Notes: generated by a model from the sequence alone, not told the origin. A DNA stretch of 64,000 nucleotides from Chamaelirium japonicum (GCA_947650365.1 OX393549.1:17550896-17614895), one strand, 5' to 3'. Shown: positions 1 through 11,788, counted from the stretch's first letter. Numbers and translations are program-made.

Positions 1-23
1 GAATGAATTAGAATGGATCGTAC
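1..23 (+). repeat. Basic 23-bp satellite unit (reference copy)
   Basis: This first unit matches the majority form, GAATGAATTA then GAATGGATCGTAC, and the next unit begins at 24. It has 8 G/C in 23 bases. The two halves both begin GAATGRAT, so the 23-mer looks like an old degenerate dimer of a ~10-13-bp motif. At the unit junction lies CGTACG, a 6-bp palindrome with two CpG sites. I did not recognise it as a named satellite family. Confidence 0.97.
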
Positions 24-92
24 GAATGAATTAGAATGGATCTTACGAATGAATTAGAATGGATCGTACGAATGAATTAGAATGGATCGTAC

Positions 93-120
93 GAATGAAT
101 TAGAATGGATACATTCGTGC
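93..120 (+). repeat. 28-bp variant satellite unit (reference copy)
   Basis: Same first 20 bases as the 23-mer up to GGAT, then ACATTCGTGC in place of CGTAC: a 5-bp insertion ACATT plus an A-to-G change. The insertion creates CATTC, the reverse complement of GAATG, giving GAATG-GATA-CATTC. With the next unit it also gives ATTCG-TG-CGAAT. So this unit type carries two small inverted repeats that the 23-mer lacks. It recurs throughout the window in both orientations; on the - strand it reads GCACGAATGTATCC. Confidence 0.95.
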
Positions 121-576
121 GAATGAATTAGAATGGATCGGACGAATGAATTAGAATGGATTGTACGAATGAATTAGAATGGATCGTACGAATGAATTAG
201 AATGGATCGTACGAATAAATTAGAATGGATACATTCGTCCGAATGAATTAGAAGGGATCATACGAATGAGTAAGAATGGATCGTACGAATGAAATAGAAT
301 GGATCGTACGAATGAACTAGAATGGATACATTCGTGCGAATGAATTAGAATGGATCGGACGAATGAATTAGAATGGATCGTACGAATGAATTAGAATGGA
401 TCGTACGAATGAATTAGAATGGATCGTATGAATGAATTAAAATGGATACATTCGTGCGAATGAATTAGAATTGATCGTACAAATGAATTAGAATGGATCG
501 TGCGAATGAATTAGAATGGATCGTATGAATGAATTAGAATGGATACATTCGTGCGAATGAATTAGAATGGATCGTA

Positions 577-3500
577 CAAATAAATTAGAATGGATCGTAC
601 GAATGAATTAGAATGGATCGTACGAATGAATTAGAATGGATCGTACGAATGAATTAGAATGGATACATTCGTGCGAATGAATTAGAATGGATCGGACGAA
701 TGAATTAGAATGGATCGTACGAATGAATTAGAATGGATCAAATGAATGAATTAGAATGGTTACATTTATGCGAATGAATTAGAAGGGATCGTACGAATGG
801 ATTAGAATGGATCGTACGAATGGATTAGAATGGATACATTCGAGCGAATGAATTAGAATAGATCGTACGAATGAATTAGAATGGATTGTACGAATGGATT
901 AGAATGGATCCTACGAATGGATTAGAATGGATACCTTTGTGCATATGAATTAGAATGGATCGTACGAATGAATTAGAATGGATCATATTAATGAATTAGA
1001 ATGGATCGTACGAATGAATTAGAATGGATACATTCGTGCACGATCCATTCTAATTCATTCGCACGAATGTATCCATTCTAATTCATTCGTATGATCCATT
1101 CTAATTCATTAATATGATCCATTCTAATTCATTCGTACGATCCATTCTAATTCATTCGCACAATCCATTCTAATTCATTCGCACGAATGTATCCATTCTA
1201 ATTCATTCGTATGATCCATTCTAATTCATTCGTATGATCCATTTTAATTAATTCGTATGATCCATTCTAATTCATTCGTACGATCCATTCTAATTCATTC
1301 ATACAATCCATTCTAATTCATACGTACGATCCATTCTAATTCACTCATACGATCCATTCTAATACATTCATACGATCCATTCTAATTCATTTGCACGAAT
1401 ATATCCATTCTAATTCATTCGTACGATCCATTCTAATTCATTCGTCCGATCCATTCTAATTCATTCGCACGAATGTATCCATTCTAAACCATTCATACGA
1501 TCCATTCTAATTTATTCGTACGATCCATCCTAATTCATTTGTAAGATCCATTCTAATTCATTCGTATGATCCATTCTAATTCATTCGTACGATCCATTGT
1601 AATTCATTCGCACGAATGTATCCATTCTAGTTCATTCGTACGATCCATTCTAATTCATTCGTTCGATCCATTCTAATTCATTCACACGATCCATTCTAAT
1701 TCATTCGTACGATCCATTCTAATTCATTCGCACGAATGTATCCATTCTAATTCATTCGTACATACGATCCATTCTAATTCATTCGCACGAATGTATCCAT
1801 TCTAATTCATTTGTATAATCCATTCTATTTCATTCGTACGATCCATTCTTACTCATTCGTATGATCCATTCTAATTCATTCGCACGAATGTATCCATTCT
1901 AATTCATTCGTATGATCCATTCTAATTCATTCGCACTATCCATTCTAATTCATTCGTACGATCCATTCTAATTCATTCGTATAATCCATTCTAATTTATT
2001 CGTTCAAATATATCCATTCTAATTCATTCGTACGATCCATTCTAATTCATTCGCACGATCCATTCTAATTCATTCGCACGAATGTATCCATTCTAATTCA
2101 TTTGCACGATCCATTCTAATTCATTCCAATGATCTATTCTAATTCATTTGTACGATCCATTCTAATTCATTCGCTCGAATGTATCCATTCTAATTCATTC
2201 GTACGATCCATTCTAATTCGTTCATATGATCCATTCTAATTCGTTCGTACGATCCATTCTAATTCGTTCGTACGATCCATTCTAATTCATTCGTATGATC
2301 CATTCTAATTCATTCCTACGATCTATTCTAATTCATTCGCTCGAATATATCCATTCTAATTCATTCGTTTGATCCATTCTAATTCATTCGCACGATCCAT
2401 TCTAATTCATTCGTATGATCCATTCTAATCCATTCGTACGATCCATTCTAATTCATTCGTACGATCCATTCTAATTCATTCGCACGATTGTATCCATTCT
2501 AGTTCATTCGTACGATCCATTCTAATTCATTCGTACGATCCATTCTAATTCATTCTCACGGTCCATTCTAATTCATTCGTATGATCAATTCTAATTCATT
2601 CATACGATCCATTCTAATTCATTCATACGATCCATTCCAATTCATTCATACAATCCATTCTAATTCATTCGTACGATCCATTCTAATTCACTCATACGAT
2701 CCATTCTAATACATTCATACGATCCATTCTAATTCATTTGCACGAATATATCCATTCTAATTAATTCGTACGATACATTCTAATTCCTTCGTACGATCCA
2801 TTCTAATTCATTCGTACGATCTATTCTAATTCATTCGTACGATCCATTCTAATTCATTCGTACGATCCATTCTAATTCCTTCGTTCGATCCATTCTAATT
2901 CATTCGTACGATCCATTCTAATTCATTCGTACAATCTATTCTAATTCATTCGTACGAATGGATACTTTTGTGTGAATGAATTAGAATGGATCGTACGCAT
3001 GAGTAAGAATGGATCGTACGAATGAAATAGAATGGATTGCACGAATGAATTAGAATGGATCGTATGAATGAATTAGAATGGATCGTGTGAAAGAATTAGA
3101 ATGGATTGTATGAATGAATTAGAATGGATCGTACGACGGAATTAGAATGGATATATTTGTGCGAATGAATTAGAATGGATCGTACGAATGAATTAGAATG
3201 GATCATATGAATGAATTAGAATGGATCGTACGAATGAATTAGAATGGATCGTGCGAATGAATTAGAATGGATCGTACGAATGAATTAGAATGGATCGTAC
3301 GAATGAATTAGAATGGATCGTACGAATGAACTAGAATGGATACATTCGTGCGAATGAATTAGAATGGATTGTATGAATGAATTAGAATGGATCATACGAA
3401 TGAGTTAGAATGGATCGTATGAGTGAATTAGAATGGATACGAAGGAATTAGAATGGATCGTATGAAGGAATTAGAATGGATCATACGAATGAAATAGAAT

Positions 3501-5480
3501 GGATCGTACGAAGGAATGAGAAAGGATCGTACGAAGGAATTAGAATGGATCGTACGAATGAATTAGAATGGATATATTCGTGCAAATGAATTAGAATGGA
3601 TCGTATGAATGAATTAGAATGGATCATATTAGTGAATTAGAACGGATACTACGAATGAAGTACAATCGATCGTATGAATGAATTAGAATGGATACATTCG
3701 TGCAAATGAATTAGAATGTGGATCGTATGAGTGAATTAGAATAGATTGTGCGAATGAATTAGAATGGATCGTACGAATGAATTAGAATGGATACATTCGT
3801 GCGAATAAATTAGAATAGATTGTATGAATGAATTAGAATGGATCGTACAAATGAATTAGAATGGATCGTACGAATGAATTAGAATAGATTGCGCGAATGA
3901 ATTAGAATGGATCGTACGAATGAATTACAATGGATCGTACGAAGGAATTAGAATGGATCGTACGAATGAATTAGAATGGATCGTCCGAAGGAATTAGAAT
4001 GGATCGTACGAATGAATTAGAATGGATCGTACGATTGAATTAGAATGGATCATACGAATGAGTAAGAATGGATCGTATGAATGAATTAGATTGGATCGTA
4101 CGATCCATTCTAATTCATTAGCATGGATCGTGCTAATGAATTAGAATGGAATATACGAATGAATTAGAATGGATCGTAGAATGGATCGTACGAATGAATT
4201 AGAATGAATTAGAATGGATCGTACGAATGAATTAGAAAAGATCATAGGAATGAATTAGAATGGATCGTGCAATCTAATTCTAATTCATTCGTACAATCTA
4301 TTCTATTTCATTCGTACGATCCATTCTTACTCATTCGTATGATCCATTCTAATTCATTCGTACGATCCATTCTAATTCATTCGTACGATCCATTCTAATT
4401 CTTTCGTCCGATCCATTCTAATTCATTCGCACGAATGTATCCATTCTAATTCATTCGTACGGTCCATTCTAATTCATTCGCACAATCCATTCTATTTCAT
4501 TCGTACGATCCATTCTTACTCATTCGTATGATCCATTATGGATACATTCGTGCGAATGAATTAGAATGGATCATACGAATGAGTAAGAATGGATCGTACG
4601 AATGAAATAGAATGGATTGTGCGAATGAATTAGAATGGATCGTACGAATGAATTAGAATGGATCGTGTGAAAGAATTTGAATGGATTGTATGAATGAATT
4701 AGAATAGATCATATGAATGAATTAGAATGGATCGTACGAATGAATTAGAATGGATCGTACGAATGAACTAGAATGGATACATTCGTGCGAATGAATTAGA
4801 ATGGATCGTATGAATGAATTAGAATGGATCGTACGAATGAATTAGAATGGATCTTACGAATGAATTAGAATGGATCGTACGAATGCACGATCCATGCTAA
4901 TTCATTCGTTCGATCAATTCTAATTCATTAGCATGATCCATTCTAATTCATTCGTACGATACATTCTAATTCATTCGCACGATCCATTCTAATTCATTCG
5001 TACGATCCATTCTAATTCTTTCACACGATCCATTCTAATTCATTCGTACGATCCATTCTAATTCATTCGTACGATCTATTCTAATTCATTCGTATGATCC
5101 ATTCTAATTCATTCGTACGATCCATTCTAATTCCTTCGTACGATCCATTCTAATTCATTCATACAATCCATTCTAATTCTTTCACACGATCCATTCTAAT
5201 TCATTCGTATGATCCATTCTAATTCATTCGTGCAATCCGTTCTATTTCATTCGTACGATCCATTCTTACTCATTCGTACGATCCATTCTAATTCATTCAC
5301 ACGAATGTATCCATTCGTACGAATGAATTAGAATAGATTGTACGAATGAATTAGAATGGATCGTACGAATGAATTAGAATGGATCGTACGAAGGAATTAG
5401 AATGGATCGTACGAATGAATTCGAATGGATCGTACGAATGAATTAGAATAGATCGTACGAATGAATTAGAATGGATCGTA
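577..5480. repeat. Higher-order unit A, copy 1 (~4.9 kb)
   Basis: Private variants here recur in the same order 4,904 bp downstream: the string ATCAAATGAATG at 737 reappears at 5641, and the CGTGCACG switch at 1035 reappears at 5939. By eye the long inverted block 1,040-2,950 differs from its partner at only a handful of bases, far fewer than neighbouring 23-mers differ from each other. The unit contains ten or so orientation switches, all shared with copy 2, so they predate the duplication. The left edge is set by loss of matching variants upstream of ~577 and is good to about one unit. Confidence 0.9.
4104..4150 (+). repeat. 47-bp perfect hairpin (A copy 1)
   Basis: The arm TCCATTCTAATTCATTAGCA (4104-4123) is the exact reverse complement of 4131-4150, with the 7-nt loop TGGATCG between. 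It arises from a single inverted unit placed in a + block; the switch just before it is the 16-bp palindrome 4092-4107. It could extrude as a cruciform. It is not a tRNA or a known structured RNA by any feature I can see. Confidence 0.9.
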
Positions 5481-8400
5481 CGAAGGAATTAGAATGGATC
5501 GTACGAATGAATTAGAATGGATCGTACGAATGAATTAGAATGGATCGTACGAATGAATTAGAATGGATACATTCGTGCGAATGAATTAGAATGGATCGGA
5601 CAAATGAATTAGAATGGATCGTACGAATGAATTAGAATGGATCAAATGAATGAATTAGAATGGTTACATTTATGCGAATGAATTAGAAGGGATCGTACGA
5701 ATGGATTAGAATGGATCGTACGAATGGATTAGAATGGATACATTCGAGCGAATGAATTAGAATAGATCGTACGAATGAATTAGAATGGATTGTACGAATG
5801 GATTAGAATGGATCCTACGAATGGATTAGAATGGATACCTTTGTGCATATGAATTAGAATGGATCGTACGAATGAATTAGAATGGATCATATTAATGAAT
5901 TAGAATGGATCGTACGAATGAATTAGAATGGATACATTCGTGCACGATCCATTCTAATTCATTCGCACGAATGTATCCATTCTAATTCATTCGTATGATC
6001 CATTCTAATTCATTAATATGATCCATTCTAATTCATTCGTACGATCCATTCTAATTCATTCGCACAATCCATTCTAATTCATTCGCACGAATGTATCCAT
6101 TCTAATTCATTCGTATGATCCATTCTAATTCATTCGTATGATCCATTCTAATTAATTCGTATGATCCATTCTAATTCATTCGTACGATCCATTCTAATTC
6201 ATTCATACAATCCATTCTAATTCATACGTACGATCCATTCTAATTCACTCATACGATCCATTCTAATACATTCATACGATCCATTCTAATTCATTTGCAC
6301 GAATATATCCATTCTAATTCATTCGTACGATCCATTCTAATTCATTCGTCCAATCCATTCTAATTCATTCGCACGAATGTATCCATTCTAAACCATTCAT
6401 ACGATCCATTCTAATTTATTCGTACGATCCATCCTAATTCATTTGTAAGATCCATTCTAATTCATTCGTATGATCCATTCTAATTCATTCGTACGATCCA
6501 TTGTAATTCATTCGCACGAATGTATCCATTCTAGTTCATTCGTACGATCCATTCTAATTCATTCGTTCGATCCATTCTAATTCATTCACACGATCCATTC
6601 TAATTCATTCGTACGATCCATTCTAATTCATTCGCACGAATGTATCCATTCTAATTCATTCGTACATACGATCCATTCTAATTCATTCGCACGAATGTAT
6701 CCATTCTAATTCATTTGTATAATCCATTCTATTTCATTCGTACGATCCATTCTTACTCATTCGTATGATCCATTCTAATTCATTCGCACGAATGTATCCA
6801 TTCTAATTCATTCGTATGATCCATTCTAATTCATTCGCACTATCCATTCTAATTCATTCGTACGATCCATTCTAATTCATTCGTATAATCCATTCTAATT
6901 TATTCGTTCAAATATATCCATTCTAATTCATTCGTACGATCCATTCTAATTCATTCGCACGATCCATTCTAATTCATTCGCACGAATGTATCCATTCTAA
7001 TTCATTTGCACGATCCATTCTAATTCATTCCTATGATCTATTCTAATTCATTTGTACGATCCATTCTAATTCATTCGCTCGAATGTATCCATTCTAATTC
7101 ATTCGTACGATCCATTCTAATTCGTTCATATGATCCATTCTAATTCGTTCGTACGATCCATTCTAATTCGTTCGTACGATCCATTCTAATTCATTCGTAT
7201 GATCCATTCTAATTCATTCCTACGATCTATTCTAATTCATTCGCTCGAATATATCCATTCTAATTCATTCGTTTGATCCATTCTAATTCATTCGCACGAT
7301 CCATTCTAATTCATTCGTATGATCCATTCTAATCCATTCGTACGATCCATTCTAATTCATTCGTACGATCCATTCTAATTCATTCGCACGATTGTATCCA
7401 TTCTAGTTCATTCGTACGATCCATTCTAATTCATTCGTACGATCCATTCTAATTCATTCTCACGGTCCATTCTAATTCATTCGTATGATCAATTCTAATT
7501 CATTCATACGATCCATTCTAATTCATTCATACGATCCATTCCAATTCATTCATACAATCCATTCTAATTCATTCGTACGATCCATTCTAATTCACTCATA
7601 CGATCCATTCTAATACATTCATACGATCCATTCTAATTCATTTGCACGAATATATCCATTCTAATTAATTCGTACGATACATTCTAATTCCTTCGTACGA
7701 TCCATTCTAATTCATTCGTACGATCTATTCTAATTCATTCGTACGATCCATTCTAATTCATTCGTACGATCCATTCTAATTCCTTCGTTCGATCCATTCT
7801 AATTCATTCGTACGATCCATTCTAATTCATTCGTACAATCTATTCTAATTCATTCGTACGAATGGATACTTTCGTGTGAATGAATTAGAATGGATCGTAC
7901 GCATGAGTAAGAATGGATCGTATGAATGAAATAGAATGGATTGCACGAATGAATTAGAATGGATCGTATGAATGAATTAGAATGGATCGTGTGAAAGAAT
8001 TAGAATGGATTGTATGAATGAATTAGAATGGATCGTACGACGGAATTAGAATGGATATATTTGTGCGAATGAATTAGAATGGATCGTACGAATGAATTAG
8101 AATGGATCATATGAATGAATTAGAATGGATCGTACGAATGAATTAGAATGGATCGTGCGAATGAATTAGAATGGATCGTACGAATGAATTAAAATGGATC
8201 GTACGAATGAACTAGAATGGATACATTCGTGCGAATGAATTAGAATGGATTGTATGAATGAATTAGAATGGATCGTACGAATGAGTTAGAATGGATCGTA
8301 TGAGTGAATTAGAATGGATACGAAGGAATTAGAATGGATCGTATGAAGGAATTAGAATGGATCATACGAATGAAATAGAATGGATCGTACGAAGGAATGA

Positions 8401-10452
8401 GAAAGGATCGTACGAAGGAATTAGAATGGATCGTACGAATGAATTAGAATGGATATATTCGTGCAAATGAATTAGAATGGATCGTATGAATGAATTAGAA
8501 TGGATCATATTAGTGAATTAGAACGGATACTACGAATGAAGTACAATCGATCGTATGAATGAATTAGAATGGATACATTCGTGCAAATGAATTAGAATGT
8601 GGATCGTATGAGTGAATTAGAATAGATTGTGCGAATGAATTAGAATGGATCGTACGAATGAATTAGAATGGATACATTCGTGCGAATAAATTAGAATAGA
8701 TTGTATGAATGAATTAGAATGGATCGTACAAATGAATTAGAATGGATCGTACGAATGAATTAAAATAGATTGCGCGAATGAATTAGAATGGATCGTACGA
8801 ATGAATTACAATGGATCGTACGAAGGAATTAGAATGGATCGTACGAATGAATTAGAATGGATCGTCCGAAGGAATTAGAATGGATCGTACGAATGAATTA
8901 GAATGGATCGTACGATTGAATTAGAATGGATCATACGAATGAGTAAGAATGGATCGTATGAATGAATTAGATTGGATCGTACGATCCATTCTAATTCATT
9001 AGCAAGGATCGTGCTAATGAATTAGAATGGAATATACGAATGAATTAGAATGGATCGTAGAATGGATCGTACGAATGAATTAGAATGAATTAGAATGGAT
9101 CGTACGAATGAATTAGAAAAGATCATAGGAATGAATTAGAATGGATCGTGCAATCTAATTCTAATTCATTCGTACAATCTATTCTATTTCATTCGTACGA
9201 TCCATTCTTACTCATTCGTATGATCCATTCTAATTCATTCGGACGAATGTATCTATTCTAATTTATTCGTACGATCCATTCTAATTCATTCGTACGATCC
9301 ATTCTAATTCATTCGTACGATCCATTCTAATTCATTCGTCCGATCCATTCTAATTCATTCGCACGAATGTATCCATTCTAATTCATTCGTACGGTCCATT
9401 CTAATTCATTCGCACAATCCATTCTATTTCATTCGTACGATCCATTCTTACTCATTCGTATGATCCATTATGGATACATTCATGCGAATGAATTAGAATG
9501 GATCATACGAATGAGTAAGAATGGATCGTACGAATGAAATAGAATGGATTGTGCGAATGAATTAGAATGGATCGTACGAATGAATTAGAATGGATCGTGT
9601 GAAAGAATTAGAATGGATTGTATGAATGAATTAGAATAGATCATATGAATGAATTAGAATGGATCGTACGAATGAATTAGAATGGATCGTACGAATGAAC
9701 TAGAATGGATACATTCGTGCGAATGAATTAGAATGGATCGTATGAATGAATTAGAATGGATCGTACGAATGAATTAGAATGGATCTTACGAATGAATTAG
9801 AATGGATCGTACGAATGCACGATCCATGCTAATTCATTCGTTCGATCAATTCTAATTCATTAGCATGATCCATTCTAATTCATTCGTACGATACATTCTA
9901 ATTCATTCGCACGATCCATTCTAATTCATTCGTACGATCCATTCTAATTCTTTCACACGATCCATTCTAATTCATTCGTACGATCCATTCTAATTCATTC
10001 GTACGATCTATTCTAATTCATTCGTATGATCCATTCTAATTCATTCGTACGATCCATTCTAATTCCTTCGTACGATCCATTCTAATTCATTCATACAATC
10101 CATTCTAATTCTTTCACACGATCCATTCTAATTCATTCGTATGATCCATTCTAATTCATTCGTGCAATCCGTTCTATTTCATTCGTACGATCCATTCTTA
10201 CTCATTCGTACGATCCATTCTAATTCATTCACACGAATGTATCCATTCGTACGAATGAATTAGAATAGATTGTACGAATGAATTAGAATGGATCGTACGA
10301 ATGAATTAGAATGGATCGTACGAAGGAATTAGAATGGATCGTACGAATGAATTCGAATGGATCGTACGAATGAATTAGAATAGATCGTACGAATGAATTA
10401 GAATGGATCGTACGAAGGAATTAGAATGGATCGTACGAATGAATTAGAATGG
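5481..10452. repeat. Higher-order unit A, copy 2 (~5 kb)
   Basis: Tandem partner of copy 1, same orientation. The offset is 4,904 at the left, 4,881 near 9,142 and 4,932 from ~9,813 on. The net changes of -23 and +51 (23+28) are whole units. The extra units lie near 9,241-9,291, where a GGACGAATGTATC unit is absent from copy 1. The match ends near 10,452, where this copy enters a GATATATTCGAGC unit while copy 1 continues with GATCGTAC. Near-identity points to recent duplication or ongoing homogenisation. Confidence 0.9.
8985..9031 (+). repeat. 47-bp hairpin (A copy 2)
   Basis: Same 20-bp arms as at 4104-4150 (8985-9004 with 9012-9031). The loop differs by one base (AGGATCG). It lies in the equivalent place of the second A copy. 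Confidence 0.9.
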
Positions 10453-11421
10453 ATATATTCGAGCAAATGAATTAGAATGGATCGTATGAATGTATTAGAA
10501 TGGATCATATTAGTGAATTAGAATGGATCGTACGAATGAATTAGAATGGATTGTATGAATGAATTAGAATGGATCGTACGAATGAATTAGAATGGATCGT
10601 GTGAAAGAATTAGAATGGATTGTACGAATGAATTAGAATGGATCCTGTGAATTAATTAGAATGGATCGTGCGAATCAATTAGACTAGATCATGAAATGAA
10701 TAAGAATAGATCATACGAATGAATTAGAATGGATCGTAAGAATTAATTAGAATGGATACATTCGTGCGAATGAATTAGAATGGATTGTACGAATGAATTA
10801 GAATGGATCGTACGAATGAATTAGAATGGATACATTCGTGCGAATGAATTAGAATGGATCAGACGAATGAATTTGAATGGACCGTACGAATGAATTAGAA
10901 TGGATCAAATGAATGAATTAGAATGGTTACATTCATGCGAATGAATTTGAATGGATCGTGCGAATCCATTAGACTGGATCGTGCGAATGAATAAGAATGG
11001 ATCATACAAATGAATTAGAATGGATCGTATGAATTAATTAGAATGGATACATTCGTGCGAATGAATTAGAATGGATTGTATGAATGAATTAGAATGGATC
11101 GTACGAATAAATTAGAATGGATCATACGAATTAATTAGAATGGATCATACGAATGAATTAGAATGGATCCATTCTAATTTATTCGTTCAAATATATCCAT
11201 TCTAATTCATTCGTACGATCCATTCTAATTCATTCGCACGATCCATTCTAATTCATTCGCACGAATGTATCCATTCTAATTCATTTGCACGATCCATTCT
11301 AATTCATTCCTATGATCTATTCTAATTCATTCGTACGATCCATTCTAATTCATTCTAATTCATTCGTACAATCCATTCTACGATCCATTCTAATTCATTC
11401 GTATATTCCATTCTAATTCTA
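10453..11421. repeat. Satellite array between unit A and the island
   Basis: A + block to ~11,167, then - to the island edge. The + part holds diverged units such as GAATCAATTAGACTAGATC and TTAATTAGAATGG, which resemble part of unit C (compare ~24,540-24,720). The - part, from ~11,175 to 11,419, follows the same variant order as ~34,693-34,930, including TTCAAATATATCC, TTCCTATGATC and the break CCATTCTACGATCC. That order places the island inside a known local sequence. Confidence 0.85.
11149..11186. repeat. 38-bp near-perfect palindrome at a strand switch
   Basis: Centred on GGATCC (11165-11170). Positions 11156-11179 are perfectly self-complementary, and the symmetry runs to 11149-11186 with one mismatched pair (11155/11180). 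The + array on the left meets the - array on the right here with no spacer. Confidence 0.85.
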
Positions 11422-11424
11422 CAG
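11384..11424. other. Left junction of array and GC-rich island
   Basis: The array reads CCATTCTACGATCC and continues to TTCCATTCTAATTC at ~11,419, then changes to TACAGGTCCCC. In the intact counterpart (34,917-34,936) the bases after TTCCATTCTAATTC are ATTAGCA, the rest of the hairpin arm, so the break falls inside that arm. The CTACAG just before the coding sequence looks like a splice acceptor. It may belong to the captured gene, or partly to the array, since a CTATAG variant occurs in the array at ~14,411. Confidence 0.7.
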
Positions 11425-11716
11425 GTCCCCTTGCTTCGTGGACATTGGCTCCGACTCTGAGTCCTTCAGCTCGGAGTCGGAGGCCAAACGGGCTAGGGCG
11501 GACCCTCCGAGCCCGCCAGCAGCCGGAGCTCGCCCGGGAGAGGCGCCAGCCCCCACTCCTTCTCCCGACGTGCCGCCTCCTACCGACGCTCCGAGGGGTC
11601 CCAGCGCGGGCTCCTCTGCGGAGGAGAGGAGGGCGCCCTACTACGTGCGGCAGCTGCTGGGTCGCAACGTCTTCGCCCGAGCCCCCTTCGCTTCCATAAG
11701 CGAATGCCTAACCGAG
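11425..11716 (+). other. Exon-like segment 1 of the captured fragment
   Basis: It begins directly after CTACAG, a plausible splice acceptor, so the fragment may start at an internal exon. It codes for roughly 97 residues: acidic Ser-rich, then KRAR (possible nuclear localisation signal), then Ala/Pro-rich low complexity, then YYVRQLLGRNVF and ISECLTE. The exon ends ACCGAG before GTACCT and stops on a codon boundary. G and C dominate third positions, as in many grass genes. Confidence 0.65.
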
Positions 11717-11788
11717 GTACCTCTTGCCCTCTCTGCCCTTACGCCAAAAATGTTAATTCTCGCTAACTTTTTCATCTTCCTTATGCAG
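11717..11788 (+). other. 72-bp spliceosomal intron (phase 0)
   Basis: Starts GTACCTCTTG and ends TTCCTTATGCAG. It has a CTAAC branch-site-like motif about 25 bases before the AG, followed by a T-rich tract. Base composition drops from GC-rich to T-rich exactly over this span. Its length is a multiple of three without stops, so an unspliced reading gives a spurious hydrophobic segment (LILANFFIFLMQ) that should not be read as a membrane helix. It is short but normal for a plant intron. Confidence 0.8.

Larger units (their letters stand above)
1..674 (+). repeat. Super-units of 97 and 120 bp
   Basis: In this + block the 28-bp units fall at regular places. Counting them gives super-units 1-120, 121-240, 241-337, 338-457, 458-554 and 555-674. 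The 120-bp ones are four 23-mers plus one 28-mer, and the 97-bp ones are three 23-mers plus one 28-mer. This is a second level of periodicity between the basic unit and the kilobase repeats. The rhythm continues less regularly elsewhere, including in inverted blocks. Confidence 0.9.
1..11421. repeat. Satellite array, left part, mixed orientation
   Basis: Continuous tandem 23- and 28-bp units with no other DNA. Blocks read as GAATGAATTA... on + or as ...TAATTCATTC on -. Approximate blocks: + 1-1039, - 1040-2953, + 2954-4098, + 4124-4270 after one inverted unit, - 4271-4538, + 4539-4886, - 4887-5318, + 5319-5942, - 5943-7857, + 7858-8981, + 9005-9150, - 9151-9470, + 9471-9818, - 9819-10250, + 10251-11167, - 11168-11421. 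No gene is supportable: the + unit carries TGA and TAG, the - unit carries TAA, and a 23-bp period brings them into each frame within about 69 bp. The role is unknown; arrays like this are usually heterochromatic (family knowledge, not seen here). Confidence 0.97.

Noticed and set aside
4104-4150. tRNA, microRNA precursor or a small hairpin transposon
   Set aside because: The stem is built entirely of satellite unit sequence, there is no tRNA fold or terminal duplication, and a single inverted unit explains it.
1-11421. CRISPR array
   Set aside because: Repeats of 23/28 bp are contiguous, with no unique spacers between them.
11445-11699. A second open frame on + over the first exon-like segment
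   Set aside because: It lies in another frame of the same GC-rich exon, gives an Arg/Pro-rich low-complexity peptide typical of a frame shadow, and ignores the splice site.
11717-11788. A hydrophobic transmembrane-like stretch in the long open frame
   Set aside because: The span has GT...AG ends, a branch-like CTAAC and a T-rich tract. It is better explained as an in-frame intron.
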